Assembly: GCA_018970445.1 (NCBI GenBank) | Contig: JAGWWF010000017.1 | Location: 1 to 64,000, forward strand | DNA length: 64,000 nucleotides | DNA from: Alphaproteobacteria bacterium | GTDB taxonomy: Bacteria > Pseudomonadota > Alphaproteobacteria > Sphingomonadales > Sphingomonadaceae | Direction: 5' to 3' | Part shown: one piece after another, positions 44,215 through 53,739 of the stretch | Layout of the letters: every line of letters starts with the position of its first letter | Position numbering within the stretch: the first letter of the stretch is position 1 | Made by a program: the position numbers and the translations under genes | The notes under the pieces: generated by a model | What the model saw: only the letters and a program-made list of their open reading frames with translations | What the model was told of the DNA's origin: nothing | The model's database searches: none

Positions 44215-46527
44215 ATGATCCAGACCAGCACCCGAATCGCGCTTCTGGCCGGCATCAGCCTGCTGGCATCGCTGCCGGCCGCCGCCCAGACCGCAACCGC
44301 AGCCGATGCGGCGATGGAATCGGCCGAAATCATCGTTTCGGCCCGCCGCCGCGATGAAAAGCTGATCGATGTGCCGGTGGCCGTCACCGCCTTTTCCCAG
44401 GCCGACTTGCAGAAATTCCAGGCGGTCGATCTGTCGGGCCTGCAGGCCGCGGCCCCCAATCTCAACCTGGTGCAGGGCCGCGGTTCGGCGGCCAGCGCCA
44501 ATATCTTCATCCGCGGCATCGGCCAGCCCGATGCGCTGCAAACCTTCGATCCGGCCGTGGGCATCTATGTCGATGGTGTCTATCTGTCCCGCATCCAGGG
44601 CGCGCTGCTCAACCTGTTCGATGTGGAACGGATCGAGGTGCTGCGCGGGCCGCAGGGCACGCTCTATGGCAAGAACACCACCGGCGGCGCGCTGTCGATC
44701 GTCAGCCGCAAGCCCAGCTTCACCGACAGCAAGGCCGAAGCCTCCATCCAGTATGGCAGCTACAACCAGTGGGTGCTCAACGGCTATGTCAGCTCGCCGC
44801 TGGCCGGGGACAAGCTGGCGCTCAGCCTGGCCGGCCAGTGGGACAAGCGCGACGGGCTGGTGACCGATCCGCGCACGGGCCGCGAATATAATGATCGCGA
44901 CAGCCTGACCTTCCGGGGCATCCTGCGCGCCCAGCCGACCGAGCGGCTGGAGCTGCTGCTGTCTGGCGATTACAACCGCCAGCGCAACGCCCTCACCCTG
45001 GGCTATCCCACCGCGCCGCTGTTGCAGACCAGCCTGTTCCCGGCCGGCGTCACCACGCTGGTGCAGCCCGAACCCTATGGCCGCTATGATTTTCGCGCCT
45101 CCACCAGCTTTCGCGGCAATGAAGGCCAGCGGCTGGATCACTGGGGCCTGAACGCCACCGCCAACTGGACGCTGACCGACGACATCACCCTGACCAGCAT
45201 CACCAGCTGGCGCAGCCTTGATCCCGATCTGTTCATCGACATCGATGCCAGCCAGGCCGAGCTGGGCGATGTGTTCGTGGGCATTGATCAGCGCCAGTTC
45301 AGCCAGGAAGTGCAGCTGAAGTGGAACAGCGATCGGTTTTCCGGCGTGTTCGGCCTGTTCTATCTGAATGAACGGGTGCGATCGCACCAGGAAGCCTATG
45401 CCGATGATCTGTTCACCTTCCTGGGCGGGCCGGTGACATTCACCCGTTTCATCGACGATGCGCAGACCACCAAGAGCTATGCCGCCTTTGGCCAGGCCAG
45501 CTACAAGCTCACCGACGCGCTCAGCTTCACCGCCGGCCTGCGCTACACCTGGGAAGAGCGGACCTACAACCGCCTGACCGTCACCGCCTCTTCGTTCGCC
45601 GGGCTGAACAATCTGAGCTTCCGCTTTCCTGACAATCTGCCGGCGCCGTTCAATCTGGACAACAAGGCCGAATATGGCGCGTGGACGCCCAGCTTCACCC
45701 TGTCCTACAAGCCCGATGCCGACAGCCTGGTCTATGCCTCGGCCAGCCGCGGCTTCAAATCGGGCGGCTTCAACGGCCGCGCCAACAGCGCCAATGATCT
45801 CACCCTGGTGGTCAACGGCGCGCCCACGCTGGTGACGCGCTTTGATCCCGAAACGGTCTGGACCTATGAAACCGGCGCCAAGGGCAGCTTTGCCGGCGGC
45901 GCGCTGTTCCTGTCGGGCACTGTGTTCTACAGCGATTTCCGCAACTTCCAGGCGCGTGTGGGCGGCGGCACGGTGGGTTCCACCGGCGTGTTCCCGGTGC
46001 TGAACGCCGGCCAGCTTTCGATCTGGGGCATCGAACTGGAAGCCACCGCCAAGCCGACCAAATATTGGACGCTGCGCGGCAGCCTGGGCTATCTGGATGC
46101 GCAATATGATGTGTTCAACGATGGCCGCCGGGTGCCGCCGCAAAGCTTCAGCTGCAACCCCACCGGCACCGCCGTCACCTGCGAGCCGGCATTCGCGCCG
46201 CCGATCACGCTGAATCTAGCAACCGATTATCGCATCCCGGTGGGCGATGGCGCCATCACCCTGGGGGTGGACGCCCGCCGTGTCGGCAAGCATTTCCTGA
46301 GCGTGGACAACCGCCCCGGCCTGACCGAGCCGGGTTACTGGCTGGCCAATGCGCTGGTGCGTTATGATGCCGGCAGCGGCCGCTGGTATGGCCAGGCCGG
46401 CGTGAAGAACCTGTTTGACCGGCTGTATCGCACCGACGGGCAGGAATTCAGCTCGGTGGGGAATATCCAGACGGTCTATTATGGCGATCCGCGCACGTTC
46501 AGCGTGATGGTTGGCGTGCGGTTCTGA
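44215..46527 (+). CDS. TonB-dependent receptor
   Basis: 770 residues from the ATG at 44215, behind GGGGAG. Signal peptide to about LPAAAQT. A TonB-box-like EIIVSARRR is followed by the plug domain (VPVAVTAFSQADLQ, NIFIRGIGQPD, VERIEVLRGPQGTLYGKNTTGG) and a long beta-barrel ending in a terminal phenylalanine (SVMVGVRF). It imports a ligand across the outer membrane using TonB energy. Sphingomonad receptors of this type often take up organic substrates as well as siderophores; the ligand cannot be told, though the divergent TetR gene suggests induction by a small organic molecule. Confidence 0.94.
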   Translation: MIQTSTRIALLAGISLLASLPAAAQTATAADAAMESAEIIVSARRRDEKLIDVPVAVTAFSQADLQKFQAVDLSGLQAAAPNLNLVQGRGSAASANIFIRGIGQPDALQTFDPAVGIYVDGVYLSRIQGALLNLFDVERIEVLRGPQGTLYGKNTTGGALSIVSRKPSFTDSKAEASIQYGSYNQWVLNGYVSSPLAGDKLALSLAGQWDKRDGLVTDPRTGREYNDRDSLTFRGILRAQPTERLELLLSGDYNRQRNALTLGYPTAPLLQTSLFPAGVTTLVQPEPYGRYDFRASTSFRGNEGQRLDHWGLNATANWTLTDDITLTSITSWRSLDPDLFIDIDASQAELGDVFVGIDQRQFSQEVQLKWNSDRFSGVFGLFYLNERVRSHQEAYADDLFTFLGGPVTFTRFIDDAQTTKSYAAFGQASYKLTDALSFTAGLRYTWEERTYNRLTVTASSFAGLNNLSFRFPDNLPAPFNLDNKAEYGAWTPSFTLSYKPDADSLVYASASRGFKSGGFNGRANSANDLTLVVNGAPTLVTRFDPETVWTYETGAKGSFAGGALFLSGTVFYSDFRNFQARVGGGTVGSTGVFPVLNAGQLSIWGIELEATAKPTKYWTLRGSLGYLDAQYDVFNDGRRVPPQSFSCNPTGTAVTCEPAFAPPITLNLATDYRIPVGDGAITLGVDARRVGKHFLSVDNRPGLTEPGYWLANALVRYDAGSGRWYGQAGVKNLFDRLYRTDGQEFSSVGNIQTVYYGDPRTFSVMVGVRF

Positions 46528-46594
46528 AGCGCGGCGCGGCGCGTGGCTATCGCATTGCGATAGCCACCGACTCGCGCAAGCTCGGCCGGCGACC

Positions 46595-46624
46595 AAAAAG
46601 GGCAGCCCTCAGGCTGCCCTTTTC
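46595..46624. terminator. bidirectional Rho-independent terminator
   Basis: AAAAGGGCAGCC (46596-46607), loop CTCA, GGCTGCCCTTTT (46612-46623). The A and T tracts on either side let it stop transcription of the TonB-receptor gene (plus) and of the phosphomannomutase gene (minus). Confidence 0.92.
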
Positions 46625-46715
46625 GTGTGTCGTCCGACGGCGCGGCTTTGCCGCGCCCTTTCTCCCCTGACTTGTTCCGCACAGCGCAAAGGGGCCAGCA
46701 CCGGCGGACGCGCGG

Positions 46716-48095
46716 TCAGTGCCCCACGCTCACCGCGGCCACGCCCGACAGCGCCAGTTGTTCGTGCAGTTCCGCCTCCAGCCGGGCCAGGGCATCGGCG
46801 TCGCGGGCTTCGGCGCGGGCGACCAGCACATCCTGGGTGTTGGAGGCGCGCAGCAGCCACCAGCCATCGGCGCGCATCACCCGCGCGCCATCGGTTTCGT
46901 TGACCGTGGCCCCGGCCGCCTGCAGCCGGGCCAGCACTTCGGCGACCACGGCAAACTTGCGGTCTTCCGATGACTGGAAACGCATTTCGGGGGTGTTGAT
47001 CATCGCCGGCATGGCATCCTTCATGGCGGCGAGCGAGATGCCGGCGGCGTGCACCGCCTCCATCAGGCGGACCGCGCCCAATATGCCGTCGTCCACGCCA
47101 TACCAGCGGTGGGCAAAGAAGATGTGGCCGCTCATCTCGCCGGCGATGGGGGCGTGCACTTCCTTCATCCTGGCCTTGATCAGGCTGTGGCCGGTCTTCC
47201 ACATCATCGGCGTGCCGCCCAGCTGCGCGATGCGATCGAACAACGCCTGGCTGGCCTTCACATCGGCGATCACCGTGGCGCCGGGCACATCCTTGAGCAC
47301 CGGTTCGGCCAGGATGGCGACCAGCTGATCGCCCCACACCACCCGGCCCTGGCCATCGACGGCACCGATGCGATCGGCATCGCCATCAAAGGCGACGCCG
47401 AAATCGCAGCCCTGTTCCAGCACCACGCGCTTCAGATCGGCCAGATTGGCCTCCACCGTGGGATCGGGGTGATGGTTGGGGAAATTGCCATCAACCTCGG
47501 TAAACAGCAGATGGTGCGTGCCGGGCAGGATGCGGGTGAGGCGTTCCACCACCGGCCCGGCAACGCCGTTGCCGCAATCCCAGGCGATGGTGAAGGGGCC
47601 GCCGCGAAAATCCTGCGCCAGCCGTTCGACATAGCGATCCATGATGGCCAGCGAGCGCGATGATCCGCTGCCGCTTTCCCAATCGCCGGCGGCGGCAAGG
47701 GCGCCCAGGGCGCGGATATCGGCGCCAAAGAAGGGCCGATCCTTCAACATCATCTTGCAGCCGTTCCAGTTGGGCGGATTGTGGCTGCCGGTGACCATCA
47801 GTCCGGCATCGGCCCCGCATTCGAACACGCTGAAATAGAGCATGGGCGTGGGGCCCAGGCCGATATCGATGACATCGCAGCCGGCCGCCATCAGGCCATC
47901 GGCCACGGCCGCCGCCAGCGCAGGGGAGGATTCGCGGCCATCGCGGCCCAGCATCACCAGCCGGCCGCCGCCCCGCCGCACGGCGGTGCCGAAACTGCGG
48001 CCCACGGCGCGGGCATCGGCCTCGGTCAGGCTGTCGCCCACGATGCCGCGGATATCATATTCCCTCAGGGCAGTGGGGTGGAACTGGTGGGTCAC
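46716..48095 (-). CDS. phosphomannomutase/phosphoglucomutase (AlgC/ManB type)
   Basis: 459 residues from the GTG at 48095 ([17 protein letters not shown]), with AAGG upstream; a TTG farther up is unlikely. It interconverts hexose-6-phosphate and hexose-1-phosphate. The phosphoserine loop [11 protein letters not shown], the metal-binding DGDADRIG and the sugar loop GEMSGHIFF are all present. It can supply mannose- or glucose-1-phosphate for the exopolysaccharide made by the locus at 7-26 kb, including the glucose-1-phosphate used by RfbA. Confidence 0.95.
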   Translation of the reverse strand: MTHQFHPTALREYDIRGIVGDSLTEADARAVGRSFGTAVRRGGGRLVMLGRDGRESSPALAAAVADGLMAAGCDVIDIGLGPTPMLYFSVFECGADAGLMVTGSHNPPNWNGCKMMLKDRPFFGADIRALGALAAAGDWESGSGSSRSLAIMDRYVERLAQDFRGGPFTIAWDCGNGVAGPVVERLTRILPGTHHLLFTEVDGNFPNHHPDPTVEANLADLKRVVLEQGCDFGVAFDGDADRIGAVDGQGRVVWGDQLVAILAEPVLKDVPGATVIADVKASQALFDRIAQLGGTPMMWKTGHSLIKARMKEVHAPIAGEMSGHIFFAHRWYGVDDGILGAVRLMEAVHAAGISLAAMKDAMPAMINTPEMRFQSSEDRKFAVVAEVLARLQAAGATVNETDGARVMRADGWWLLRASNTQDVLVARAEARDADALARLEAELHEQLALSGVAAVSVGH

Positions 48096-48172
48096 GGCGG
48101 CGCCTTTGCAATTGTGAGACAGGGTTGGCACGTTGATGCCAAGCAATTGTTGCATTTGCAATTACGGCCGGT

Positions 48173-48583
48173 TCAGCCGCTGGTGTCGCGGCGTTTTTCG
48201 GCCGCGCCGATCAACAGGTCGCGCGCGGCGGTGAGGGCCTGGGCCTGATCGTCGCTGCCGCCGGCATCGGGGTGGGCGCTGGCCATCTTCTGCCGCCAGG
48301 CCTGCCAGATCACCTCGGAAGGCGCATCGGCGGGCACGCCCAGCAGGCGGGCGGCCGAGGCCAGCCGCTGGGTGCCGCCGGCCGCCTTGCCGTGCCAGTG
48401 CCACCAGCCCAGCGCGATGGCCCCGGCCAGGGCGGCCGCCAGGATGCGCCCGCTGGTGAGGAAGCGCACGGCCAGCAGGCCGGCCGCTGCCGTGCCGCCC
48501 AGCCGGACAAGATTGGGCAGCAGCAGCCCTTCGCGGTGCAGCCACCAGGCCAGGGCGGCGACGGCAAGGACGGCCAGCAGCAT
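48173..48583 (-). CDS. membrane-anchored J-domain protein
   Basis: 136 residues; the ATG at 48583 overlaps the mipZ stop (ATGA). Two hydrophobic segments near the N terminus (MLLAVLAVAALAWWLHREG and ILAAALAGAIALGWWHW) are followed by a C-terminal J domain with RLLGVPADAPSEVIWQAWR and the HPD motif in SAHPDAGG. This is the DjlA-like/TIM14-like layout of alphaproteobacteria, a J-domain at the inner membrane that recruits DnaK. Confidence 0.87.
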   Translation of the reverse strand: MLLAVLAVAALAWWLHREGLLLPNLVRLGGTAAAGLLAVRFLTSGRILAAALAGAIALGWWHWHGKAAGGTQRLASAARLLGVPADAPSEVIWQAWRQKMASAHPDAGGSDDQAQALTAARDLLIGAAEKRRDTSG

Positions 48584-49362
48584 CAGGCCGCCAGCTCGAT
48601 GCTGCCGGGCAGGTTGAGGCCGGCGATCAGCGCGCGCAATTCGCTGCGGGCCGCAACGTGGGAGAGGGAGAATTCGGGCAGGGCGGCGCGATCGAGCAGG
48701 GTGAGGCCGCGCGGGAAGAATTCGCGGTAGATCACCCGTTCCGACAGGCCGGGCAACACGCGAAAGCCGATGCGGGCAGACAGGCTGTCGAGCGCCGAAC
48801 CGACGCGCTGCTTGTTGCGGGCATCGATGGCCGAAAGCCGGTTCCGGAGCACCACCCAATCCATCTTCTTGCCCTGGTCGCGGGCGCGGCGCGTGCGGGC
48901 TTCCCAGACGAGTTCGGCGTAGAAGCTGGGTTTCGTCACCGCGAATGTTTCGCCATCCACTTCGCCGATCAGATCGAAATCGACGAAACTGTCGTTGATC
49001 GGTGTCACCAGCGTATCGGCGCGGGCCATGGCGGCGCGGGCCAGGGCCGAATCGCGGCCGGGCGAATCGACGATGATGAAATCCAGCACCCCGGCCTGAT
49101 CGAAGCGCAGCGCCAGTTCATCCACCGCCGCATTGCCATCGGACACCACGGCCACATCGGGGGCGGGCAGGGCAAGGCCGTGGCGCTGGCCATGGTGCCA
49201 GCGGTTTTCCAGATAACGGGTGGCGGTGCGCTGGCGGCCATCCAGATCGATCAGCGCGGTGCGCCGCCCGGCCAGCGCCAGCGCCACGCCAATGTGGATG
49301 GCCGTGGTGGATTTGCCGGTGCCGCCCTTTTCATTGGCCAGCACGATCACATGCGCCGTCAC
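48583..49362 (-). CDS. mipZ: division-plane positioning ATPase MipZ
   Basis: 259 residues from the GTG at 49362, with AAGGGG nine bases before. ParA-type Walker A NEKGGTGKSTTAIHIG, Walker A' LIDLDGRQRT and Walker B FIIVDSPGRDS. The segment VIYREFFPRGLTLLD near the C terminus is typical of MipZ, as is RNRLSAIDARNK. In alphaproteobacteria MipZ forms a bipolar gradient from ParB and blocks FtsZ away from midcell. Divergent from panC. Confidence 0.93.
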   Translation of the reverse strand: MTAHVIVLANEKGGTGKSTTAIHIGVALALAGRRTALIDLDGRQRTATRYLENRWHHGQRHGLALPAPDVAVVSDGNAAVDELALRFDQAGVLDFIIVDSPGRDSALARAAMARADTLVTPINDSFVDFDLIGEVDGETFAVTKPSFYAELVWEARTRRARDQGKKMDWVVLRNRLSAIDARNKQRVGSALDSLSARIGFRVLPGLSERVIYREFFPRGLTLLDRAALPEFSLSHVAARSELRALIAGLNLPGSIELAA

Positions 49363-49457
49363 GTTCGCCCCTTGCTGTCGCCTGCTGTTGTCGCTTGCAA
49401 CTGGCGTGTGTATCGCCCACAGCCCGGCGCGCAAGTCAAACCCGCGTGAAGATTTCG

Positions 49458-50306
49458 ATGACCAGCCCCTTGCCCATCGTGCGAACCCCGGCCGAACTGC
49501 GCGGGGCCGTGCGGGCCTGGCAGCAGGCCGGCCGGCGGGTGGCCTTTGTGCCCACCATGGGCGCGCTGCACGCCGGCCATCTGGCGCTGGTGACCAAGGG
49601 GCTGGAACAGGCCGATGTGGCCGTCGCCTCCATCTTCGTGAACCCCAAGCAGTTTGGCGAAGGCGAGGATCTGGCGCGTTACCCGCGCGACGAGGCCGGC
49701 GATGCGGTGAAGCTGGCCGGGGCGGGGTGCAGCCTGCTCTATGCCCCCGATGTGGCGACCATGTATCCGCCGGGCTTTGCCAGCTTCGTGCGGGTGGGCG
49801 GCCTGCCCGATCTTTTGTGCGGCCGGGTGCGGCCGGGGCATTTCGATGGCGTGGCCACCGTGGTGGCGAAATTGCTGGGCGCGGCGCAAGCCGATGTGGC
49901 GGTGTTCGGCGAGAAGGACTGGCAGCAGCTGGCCATCGTGCGGCGCATGGCGGCCGATCTGGACATCGCCACGCGGATCATCGGTTGCGGCATCGTGCGT
50001 GACGATGATGGCCTGGCGCTGTCCAGCCGCAATGCCTATCTGTCGGCCGATGAACGCGCCCGCGCGCTGGCGCTGCCCCGCGCCCTGCTGGCGACGCGCA
50101 GCGCCATTCTGGCCGGGATGCCGGTGGCCGCCGCGCTGGCCGCAGGGGAACGCAGCATCAAGGCTGCCGGTTTTGCCCGGCTGGATTATCTGGAACTGGT
50201 GGATGGCGAGACGCTGCACAGCCTGGGCAGCCCGGCCCCGGCGGCGCGGCTGATGGCGGCCGGCGTGATCGGCACCACCCGCCTGATCGACAATATCGCG
50301 CTTTAA
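49458..50306 (+). CDS. panC: pantothenate synthetase
   Basis: 282 residues from the ATG at 49458. It joins pantoate and beta-alanine with ATP, in CoA synthesis. Signature segments: VPTMGALHAGHLALV (HxGH nucleotide motif), IFVNPKQFGEGEDL, VFGEKDWQQL and LALSSRNAYLS. The open frame extends upstream but without a site. Its TAA overlaps the convergent hypothetical gene by four bases. Confidence 0.96.
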   Translation: MTSPLPIVRTPAELRGAVRAWQQAGRRVAFVPTMGALHAGHLALVTKGLEQADVAVASIFVNPKQFGEGEDLARYPRDEAGDAVKLAGAGCSLLYAPDVATMYPPGFASFVRVGGLPDLLCGRVRPGHFDGVATVVAKLLGAAQADVAVFGEKDWQQLAIVRRMAADLDIATRIIGCGIVRDDDGLALSSRNAYLSADERARALALPRALLATRSAILAGMPVAAALAAGERSIKAAGFARLDYLELVDGETLHSLGSPAPAARLMAAGVIGTTRLIDNIAL

Positions 50307-50797
50307 CGGCGGCGGCGGCGCGGCGGCAGGCCCGGGCCAAAGCCGGCAAAGCCGGGCTGGAACAGGCCGGGATTGCTGATGTCGGCAGCAAGATTGCGGC
50401 CGGCAGCGCCGGTGGCAAAGCCGAAGCCAAAGCCGCTGATCGGGCCGAAGCGGCTGGTGCCCTGCATGAACGACAGGGCGGCGCTGCCACTGTTGCCCAC
50501 CGGCAGCACGGCGGTGCCGGCCACGCCAAAGGTGCCGCCGCTGCCGGCAAACATCGTCATTTCGCCGTGCACCCTGCGATCATTGATGGGCGGGCCATCG
50601 GCGGCGAAAAATTCCGGATAGAGCGGCCGGTCAAGCACGGACGGGCGCGCGGCTTGCAGCGGGGTGAGCACGGCCGGCCGTTCCGGGCCATTGGCGGCTG
50701 CGGTGATCACGGCGTCGCGCTGCGCGTCGGTCAGGCGAACCACCTCGGTCGCGGTGGCAGGGGTGGCCAGCACGGCCAGCAGGAGGGCGATTCGCAT
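50303..50797 (-). CDS. putative periplasmic protein of unknown function
   Basis: 164 residues. It is preceded by AAAGGGGG and begins with a signal peptide (MRIALLLAVLATPATA). The first half contains a conserved-looking TDAQRDAVITAAANGPERP segment; the second half is Gly/Phe-rich and ends in five arginines (PGLPPRRRRR). No family recognised. It lies 15 bp after the FemAB-like gene and converges with panC. Confidence 0.7.
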   Translation of the reverse strand: MRIALLLAVLATPATATEVVRLTDAQRDAVITAAANGPERPAVLTPLQAARPSVLDRPLYPEFFAADGPPINDRRVHGEMTMFAGSGGTFGVAGTAVLPVGNSGSAALSFMQGTSRFGPISGFGFGFATGAAGRNLAADISNPGLFQPGFAGFGPGLPPRRRRR

Positions 50798-50812
50798 CGC
50801 CCCCTTTAGCAG

Positions 50813-51952
50813 CTATTCGCCTTGCCGCTGCCTGAACGGGCCATGGGCATCCAGATATTCGATTTCCTCGATCATGGCCTGGGTTTCGCGGGCCAGATAA
50901 TCGGCCACCGCCTGGCGGAAGCCGGCATTGGCGATGAAGTGGGCCGAAATCACACGCGTGGGGCGATAACCGCGCGCCAGTTTGTGCTGGCCTTGCGCGC
51001 CAGCCTCCACGCGGGCGCGGCCATTGGCGATGGCCCATTCGATCGCCTGGTAATAGCAGAGTTCAAAATGCAGGAAGGGCACATCCTGGGTGCAGCCCCA
51101 ATAACGGCCATAGAGGCATTCATCGCCAATGAAGTTGAGCGCGCCGGCAATCGGCCGGCCGGCGGCACAGGCGAACATCAGCAGCACGCGATCCCCCATG
51201 GTTTCGCCGATCTGGCTGAAGAAGCCGCGTTTCAGATAGGGCTGGCCCCATTTGCGCGCGCCCGTGTCCTGATAGAAGGTCCAGAACGCATCCCAGTGGC
51301 TTTCGGTGATGTCGCGCCCGGTCAGGTGGATGATGTCCAGGCCCGCCACGGCCCGTTCGCGTTCCTTGCGGATCATCTTGCGGCGCGACGAGGACAGGGC
51401 GGCCAGAAAATCCTGAAAATCGCGATAGCCGTCGTTCTGCCAGTGGAATTGTTCGCCCATGCGGATCAGCCAGCCGGCATCGCGGAACAGCGCCTGTTGC
51501 TGCGGCGTGATGAAGGTGGCGTGGGCGCTGGAAAAATTGTTGGCCTGGGTGATCTGTTGCGCCGCCGCGATCAGGGCGGGGGCGCAATCGGGGTCGCGCA
51601 GCAGCAACCGGGGCCCGGTGGCCGGCGTGAACGGAAAGGCCGCCTGCAACTTGGGATAATAGCGCCCGCCGGCGCGTTCCAGCGCATCGGCCCAGGCGTG
51701 ATCGAACACATATTCGCCCTGGCTGTGGGTTTTCAGATAGCAGGGCAATATGCCGGCCGGGCGGCCATCATCGCCGTCGGCGACCAGATGCACCGGTTGC
51801 CAGCCGGTGCGCGCGGCGGCGCTGCCCGAATCCTCCAGCGCGCGGAAGAATTCACCTTGCGCAAAGGGGTTGGCGGGGCCGGCACAGGCGTTCCAGTCGG
51901 CCAGCGCGATCTCGCTGGCCCTGCCCACCACTCGCACGGCCACATCCGGCAT
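50813..51952 (-). CDS. FemAB-like/DUF482 GNAT-fold acyltransferase
   Basis: 379 residues. The family pattern is visible: NPFAQGEFFRALEDSGSA near the start, RKMIRKERERAVAGLDI, TGARKWGQPYLKRGFF and the strongly conserved EAGAQGQHKLARGYRP. Members have paired GNAT folds and were proposed as peptidoglycan-type aminoacyl transferases, but their activity is unproven. The ATG overlaps the RidA stop (ATGA). Part of a minus-strand run DUF3572-HAD-RidA-FemAB. Confidence 0.88.
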   Translation of the reverse strand: MPDVAVRVVGRASEIALADWNACAGPANPFAQGEFFRALEDSGSAAARTGWQPVHLVADGDDGRPAGILPCYLKTHSQGEYVFDHAWADALERAGGRYYPKLQAAFPFTPATGPRLLLRDPDCAPALIAAAQQITQANNFSSAHATFITPQQQALFRDAGWLIRMGEQFHWQNDGYRDFQDFLAALSSSRRKMIRKERERAVAGLDIIHLTGRDITESHWDAFWTFYQDTGARKWGQPYLKRGFFSQIGETMGDRVLLMFACAAGRPIAGALNFIGDECLYGRYWGCTQDVPFLHFELCYYQAIEWAIANGRARVEAGAQGQHKLARGYRPTRVISAHFIANAGFRQAVADYLARETQAMIEEIEYLDAHGPFRQRQGE

Positions 51953-52410
51953 CAGGCGATCTCGATCACCGCATCCACTTCCACGGCCACGCCGCGCGGC
52001 AGCACGGCCACGCCCACGGCGGCGCGGGCGTGGCGGCCGGCATCGCCGAACACCGCGACCATCAGATCGGATGCGCCATTGCCCACTTCGGGCTGATCGG
52101 TGAAATCGGGGTGCGAAGCGACGAACACGCCCAGCTTCACCACGCGCTTGACGCGCGACAGATCGCCCAGCGCCTGGCTCATCTGGGCGATCAGGCCCAC
52201 GGCACAGCGGCGCGCGGCGGCCTGGCCAAAGGCGACATCGACCGTATCGCCCAGCCGGCCCTTCATCAGGCTGCCATCCTCGGCAAAGGGGATCTGGCCG
52301 GAAATGTGCATCAGAGTGCCGGCGATCACGGTGGGCACATAATTGGCCGCCGGCGCGGCGGCGCTGGGCAGGGTGATGCCAAGATCGGCGAGTTTCTGTT
52401 CCGGGGTCAT
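51952..52410 (-). CDS. RidA-family protein
   Basis: 152 residues, of the slightly longer YjgF/RidA subgroup (MTPEQKLADLGITLP at the start). ISGQIPFAEDG and the VVKLGVFVAS turn are family features. Canonical RidA hydrolyses reactive enamines and imines from PLP enzymes with an Arg in a C-terminal loop; here the expected CxxR-type region reads VGVAVLPRGVAVEVDA, with the arginine replaced or shifted, so enamine hydrolysis is uncertain. Four bases after the HAD gene. Confidence 0.88.
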   Translation of the reverse strand: MTPEQKLADLGITLPSAAAPAANYVPTVIAGTLMHISGQIPFAEDGSLMKGRLGDTVDVAFGQAAARRCAVGLIAQMSQALGDLSRVKRVVKLGVFVASHPDFTDQPEVGNGASDLMVAVFGDAGRHARAAVGVAVLPRGVAVEVDAVIEIA

Positions 52411-52414
52411 GCGA

Positions 52415-53026
52415 TCAGCCTTTCAGGATGGTTTCGATGTGGGCCAGCATCGCCGGCCAGTCATCATGGCGGGCGTGGGCATCGGGCGTGGCGGGGATCA
52501 GGTGGCGCACTTCGGTTTCGGCCACCATGTGCAGGCGGTGGACATGCGGCACATGCGCCTTCACCGATGTGTGGTTGGGCGGCAGATCATCGATGAAGAT
52601 GGCCTCGCTGGGCTGAAATTCATCGAGCAGCTTCTTCAGCGGCGCGCCCTTGCCGCCCTGGTTGCCGATGACGCGATAGGGCATGCCCAGCCGGGCCAGT
52701 TCGGCGGTGCGCCGCGCCGCGTGATGATCGGCGATGTTGGTGAGCACCACCACGTCGCAATCGCGCGCCAACTGGCCCAGCGCATCGGCAGCGCCCATGA
52801 TCGGATGCTGGTTGTGCATCCAGTCGGCAAAGAAGCCATCGAGCAGCGGCGGAAACTCCTGCGGCGCCACCGCGCTGCCATCGGCGCGCTTCACATTGCC
52901 GGTCAGCGCAAAACTGTCCATGCGCAGGCTCAGGCCATGGGCCTCGCGCAGATAGTCGATGAAGGGCGCGATGAAGTGCAGCAGCACGCCATCGCAATCC
53001 GAAACGATCAGCGGGCGTTGTTTCAC
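52415..53026 (-). CDS. HAD-superfamily hydrolase-like protein
   Basis: 203 residues from a GTG that overlaps the DUF3572 stop (GTGA). Motif I reads VSDCDGVLLHF (DxDGV, catalytic aspartates), motif II LTN in VVVLTNIA, and motif IV lies in AIFIDDLPPN. These are HAD phosphatase marks; the lysine of motif III is probably in NQGGKGAPLKK. Substrate unknown. Confidence 0.85.
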   Translation of the reverse strand: MKQRPLIVSDCDGVLLHFIAPFIDYLREAHGLSLRMDSFALTGNVKRADGSAVAPQEFPPLLDGFFADWMHNQHPIMGAADALGQLARDCDVVVLTNIADHHAARRTAELARLGMPYRVIGNQGGKGAPLKKLLDEFQPSEAIFIDDLPPNHTSVKAHVPHVHRLHMVAETEVRHLIPATPDAHARHDDWPAMLAHIETILKG

Positions 53027-53301
53027 CAGTCACTCCCCAGGCGGCGGGCGGCCTGCGCCAGCGCTTCGGGCTGCACGCCGATGGCCTGGGCCGTGGCCAC
53101 CAGATCATGTTCATTGGCCATCAGATAATCCAGCAGGGCCGTGAGCGTTTCCGGCCTTCCGGCATTGGCGCGCAAGGCGTCGGCATCCATGCCGGTGAGC
53201 GCCAGGAAGCGCGGCCCCATCGCCTCGTCACCCGCGACATGGGCGAGCGCCTGCAGCGCCAGCACGGCCGGATCGGCGAGGGAAGGGCGGTCGCGAAGCA
53301 C
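53023..53301 (-). CDS. DUF3572 family protein
   Basis: 92 residues from a GTG at 53301 with AGGG seven bases before; a TTG at 53307 is the alternative. DPAVLALQALAHVAGDE and MGPRFLALTGMDADALRA are typical of this small helical alphaproteobacterial family without known function. First gene of the run with HAD, RidA and FemAB-like genes. Confidence 0.82.
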   Translation of the reverse strand: MLRDRPSLADPAVLALQALAHVAGDEAMGPRFLALTGMDADALRANAGRPETLTALLDYLMANEHDLVATAQAIGVQPEALAQAARRLGSDW

Positions 53302-53355
53302 AATCAAGCCCTAAGGCGTGGCGGGCAGGCTGCCAAGCGGCGAAGCTGCCGCAAC

Positions 53356-53387
53356 GCAAAAAGGGCCGGCGTTGCCGCCGGCCCTTC
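53356..53387 (-). terminator. Rho-independent terminator of rpmG
   Basis: Read on the minus strand, AAGGGCCGGC, loop GGCAAC, GCCGGCCCTT is followed by a run of T (the A tract at 53358-53362). It lies 26 bases after the rpmG stop. Confidence 0.88.
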
Positions 53388-53412
53388 TGGTTCGTTCGGC
53401 GCTGCAGGGAGC

Positions 53413-53580
53413 TTACTTGATCTTGGCTTCCTTGAAGTCCACATGCTTGCGGGCGATCGGGTCGAACTTGCGGAACGACAGCTTCTCGGTCTTGGTGCGC
53501 GGGTTCTTCTTGGTGACATAGAAATAGCCGGTGTCGGCAGTGGACACGAGCTTGATCTTGATGGTTGTCGGCTTGGCCAT
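53413..53580 (-). CDS. rpmG: 50S ribosomal protein L33
   Basis: 55 residues, [20 protein letters not shown] and [18 protein letters not shown], full length for L33. The form lacks zinc-binding cysteines. GGAAACG precedes the ATG; a longer open frame upstream is noncoding. Monocistronic with its own terminator. Confidence 0.96.
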   Translation of the reverse strand: MAKPTTIKIKLVSTADTGYFYVTKKNPRTKTEKLSFRKFDPIARKHVDFKEAKIK

Positions 53581-53739
53581 GGTTTCGTTTCCGCGTAAAT
53601 CAGGTGGCGCGCAGACAGCATGGCCGCCGCGACGAAGGCGGTCCCAATGCGAGAAACAGGGGAGAGAGTCAAGCGCTCTGGCCCGGCTTTTCATGGCTGG
53701 CCATTGGCAGGGCGGGGACAAGGCCCTATTTCAGCCGGC

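Noticed and set aside
44143-46143. 666-codon open frame antisense to the TonB receptor
   Set aside because: Antisense shadow; the plus-strand receptor has signal peptide, plug and barrel end.
46479-46682. 67-codon minus-strand frame with KGQPEGCPF
   Set aside because: It reads through the bidirectional terminator hairpin, a common artefact, and has no ribosome-binding site.
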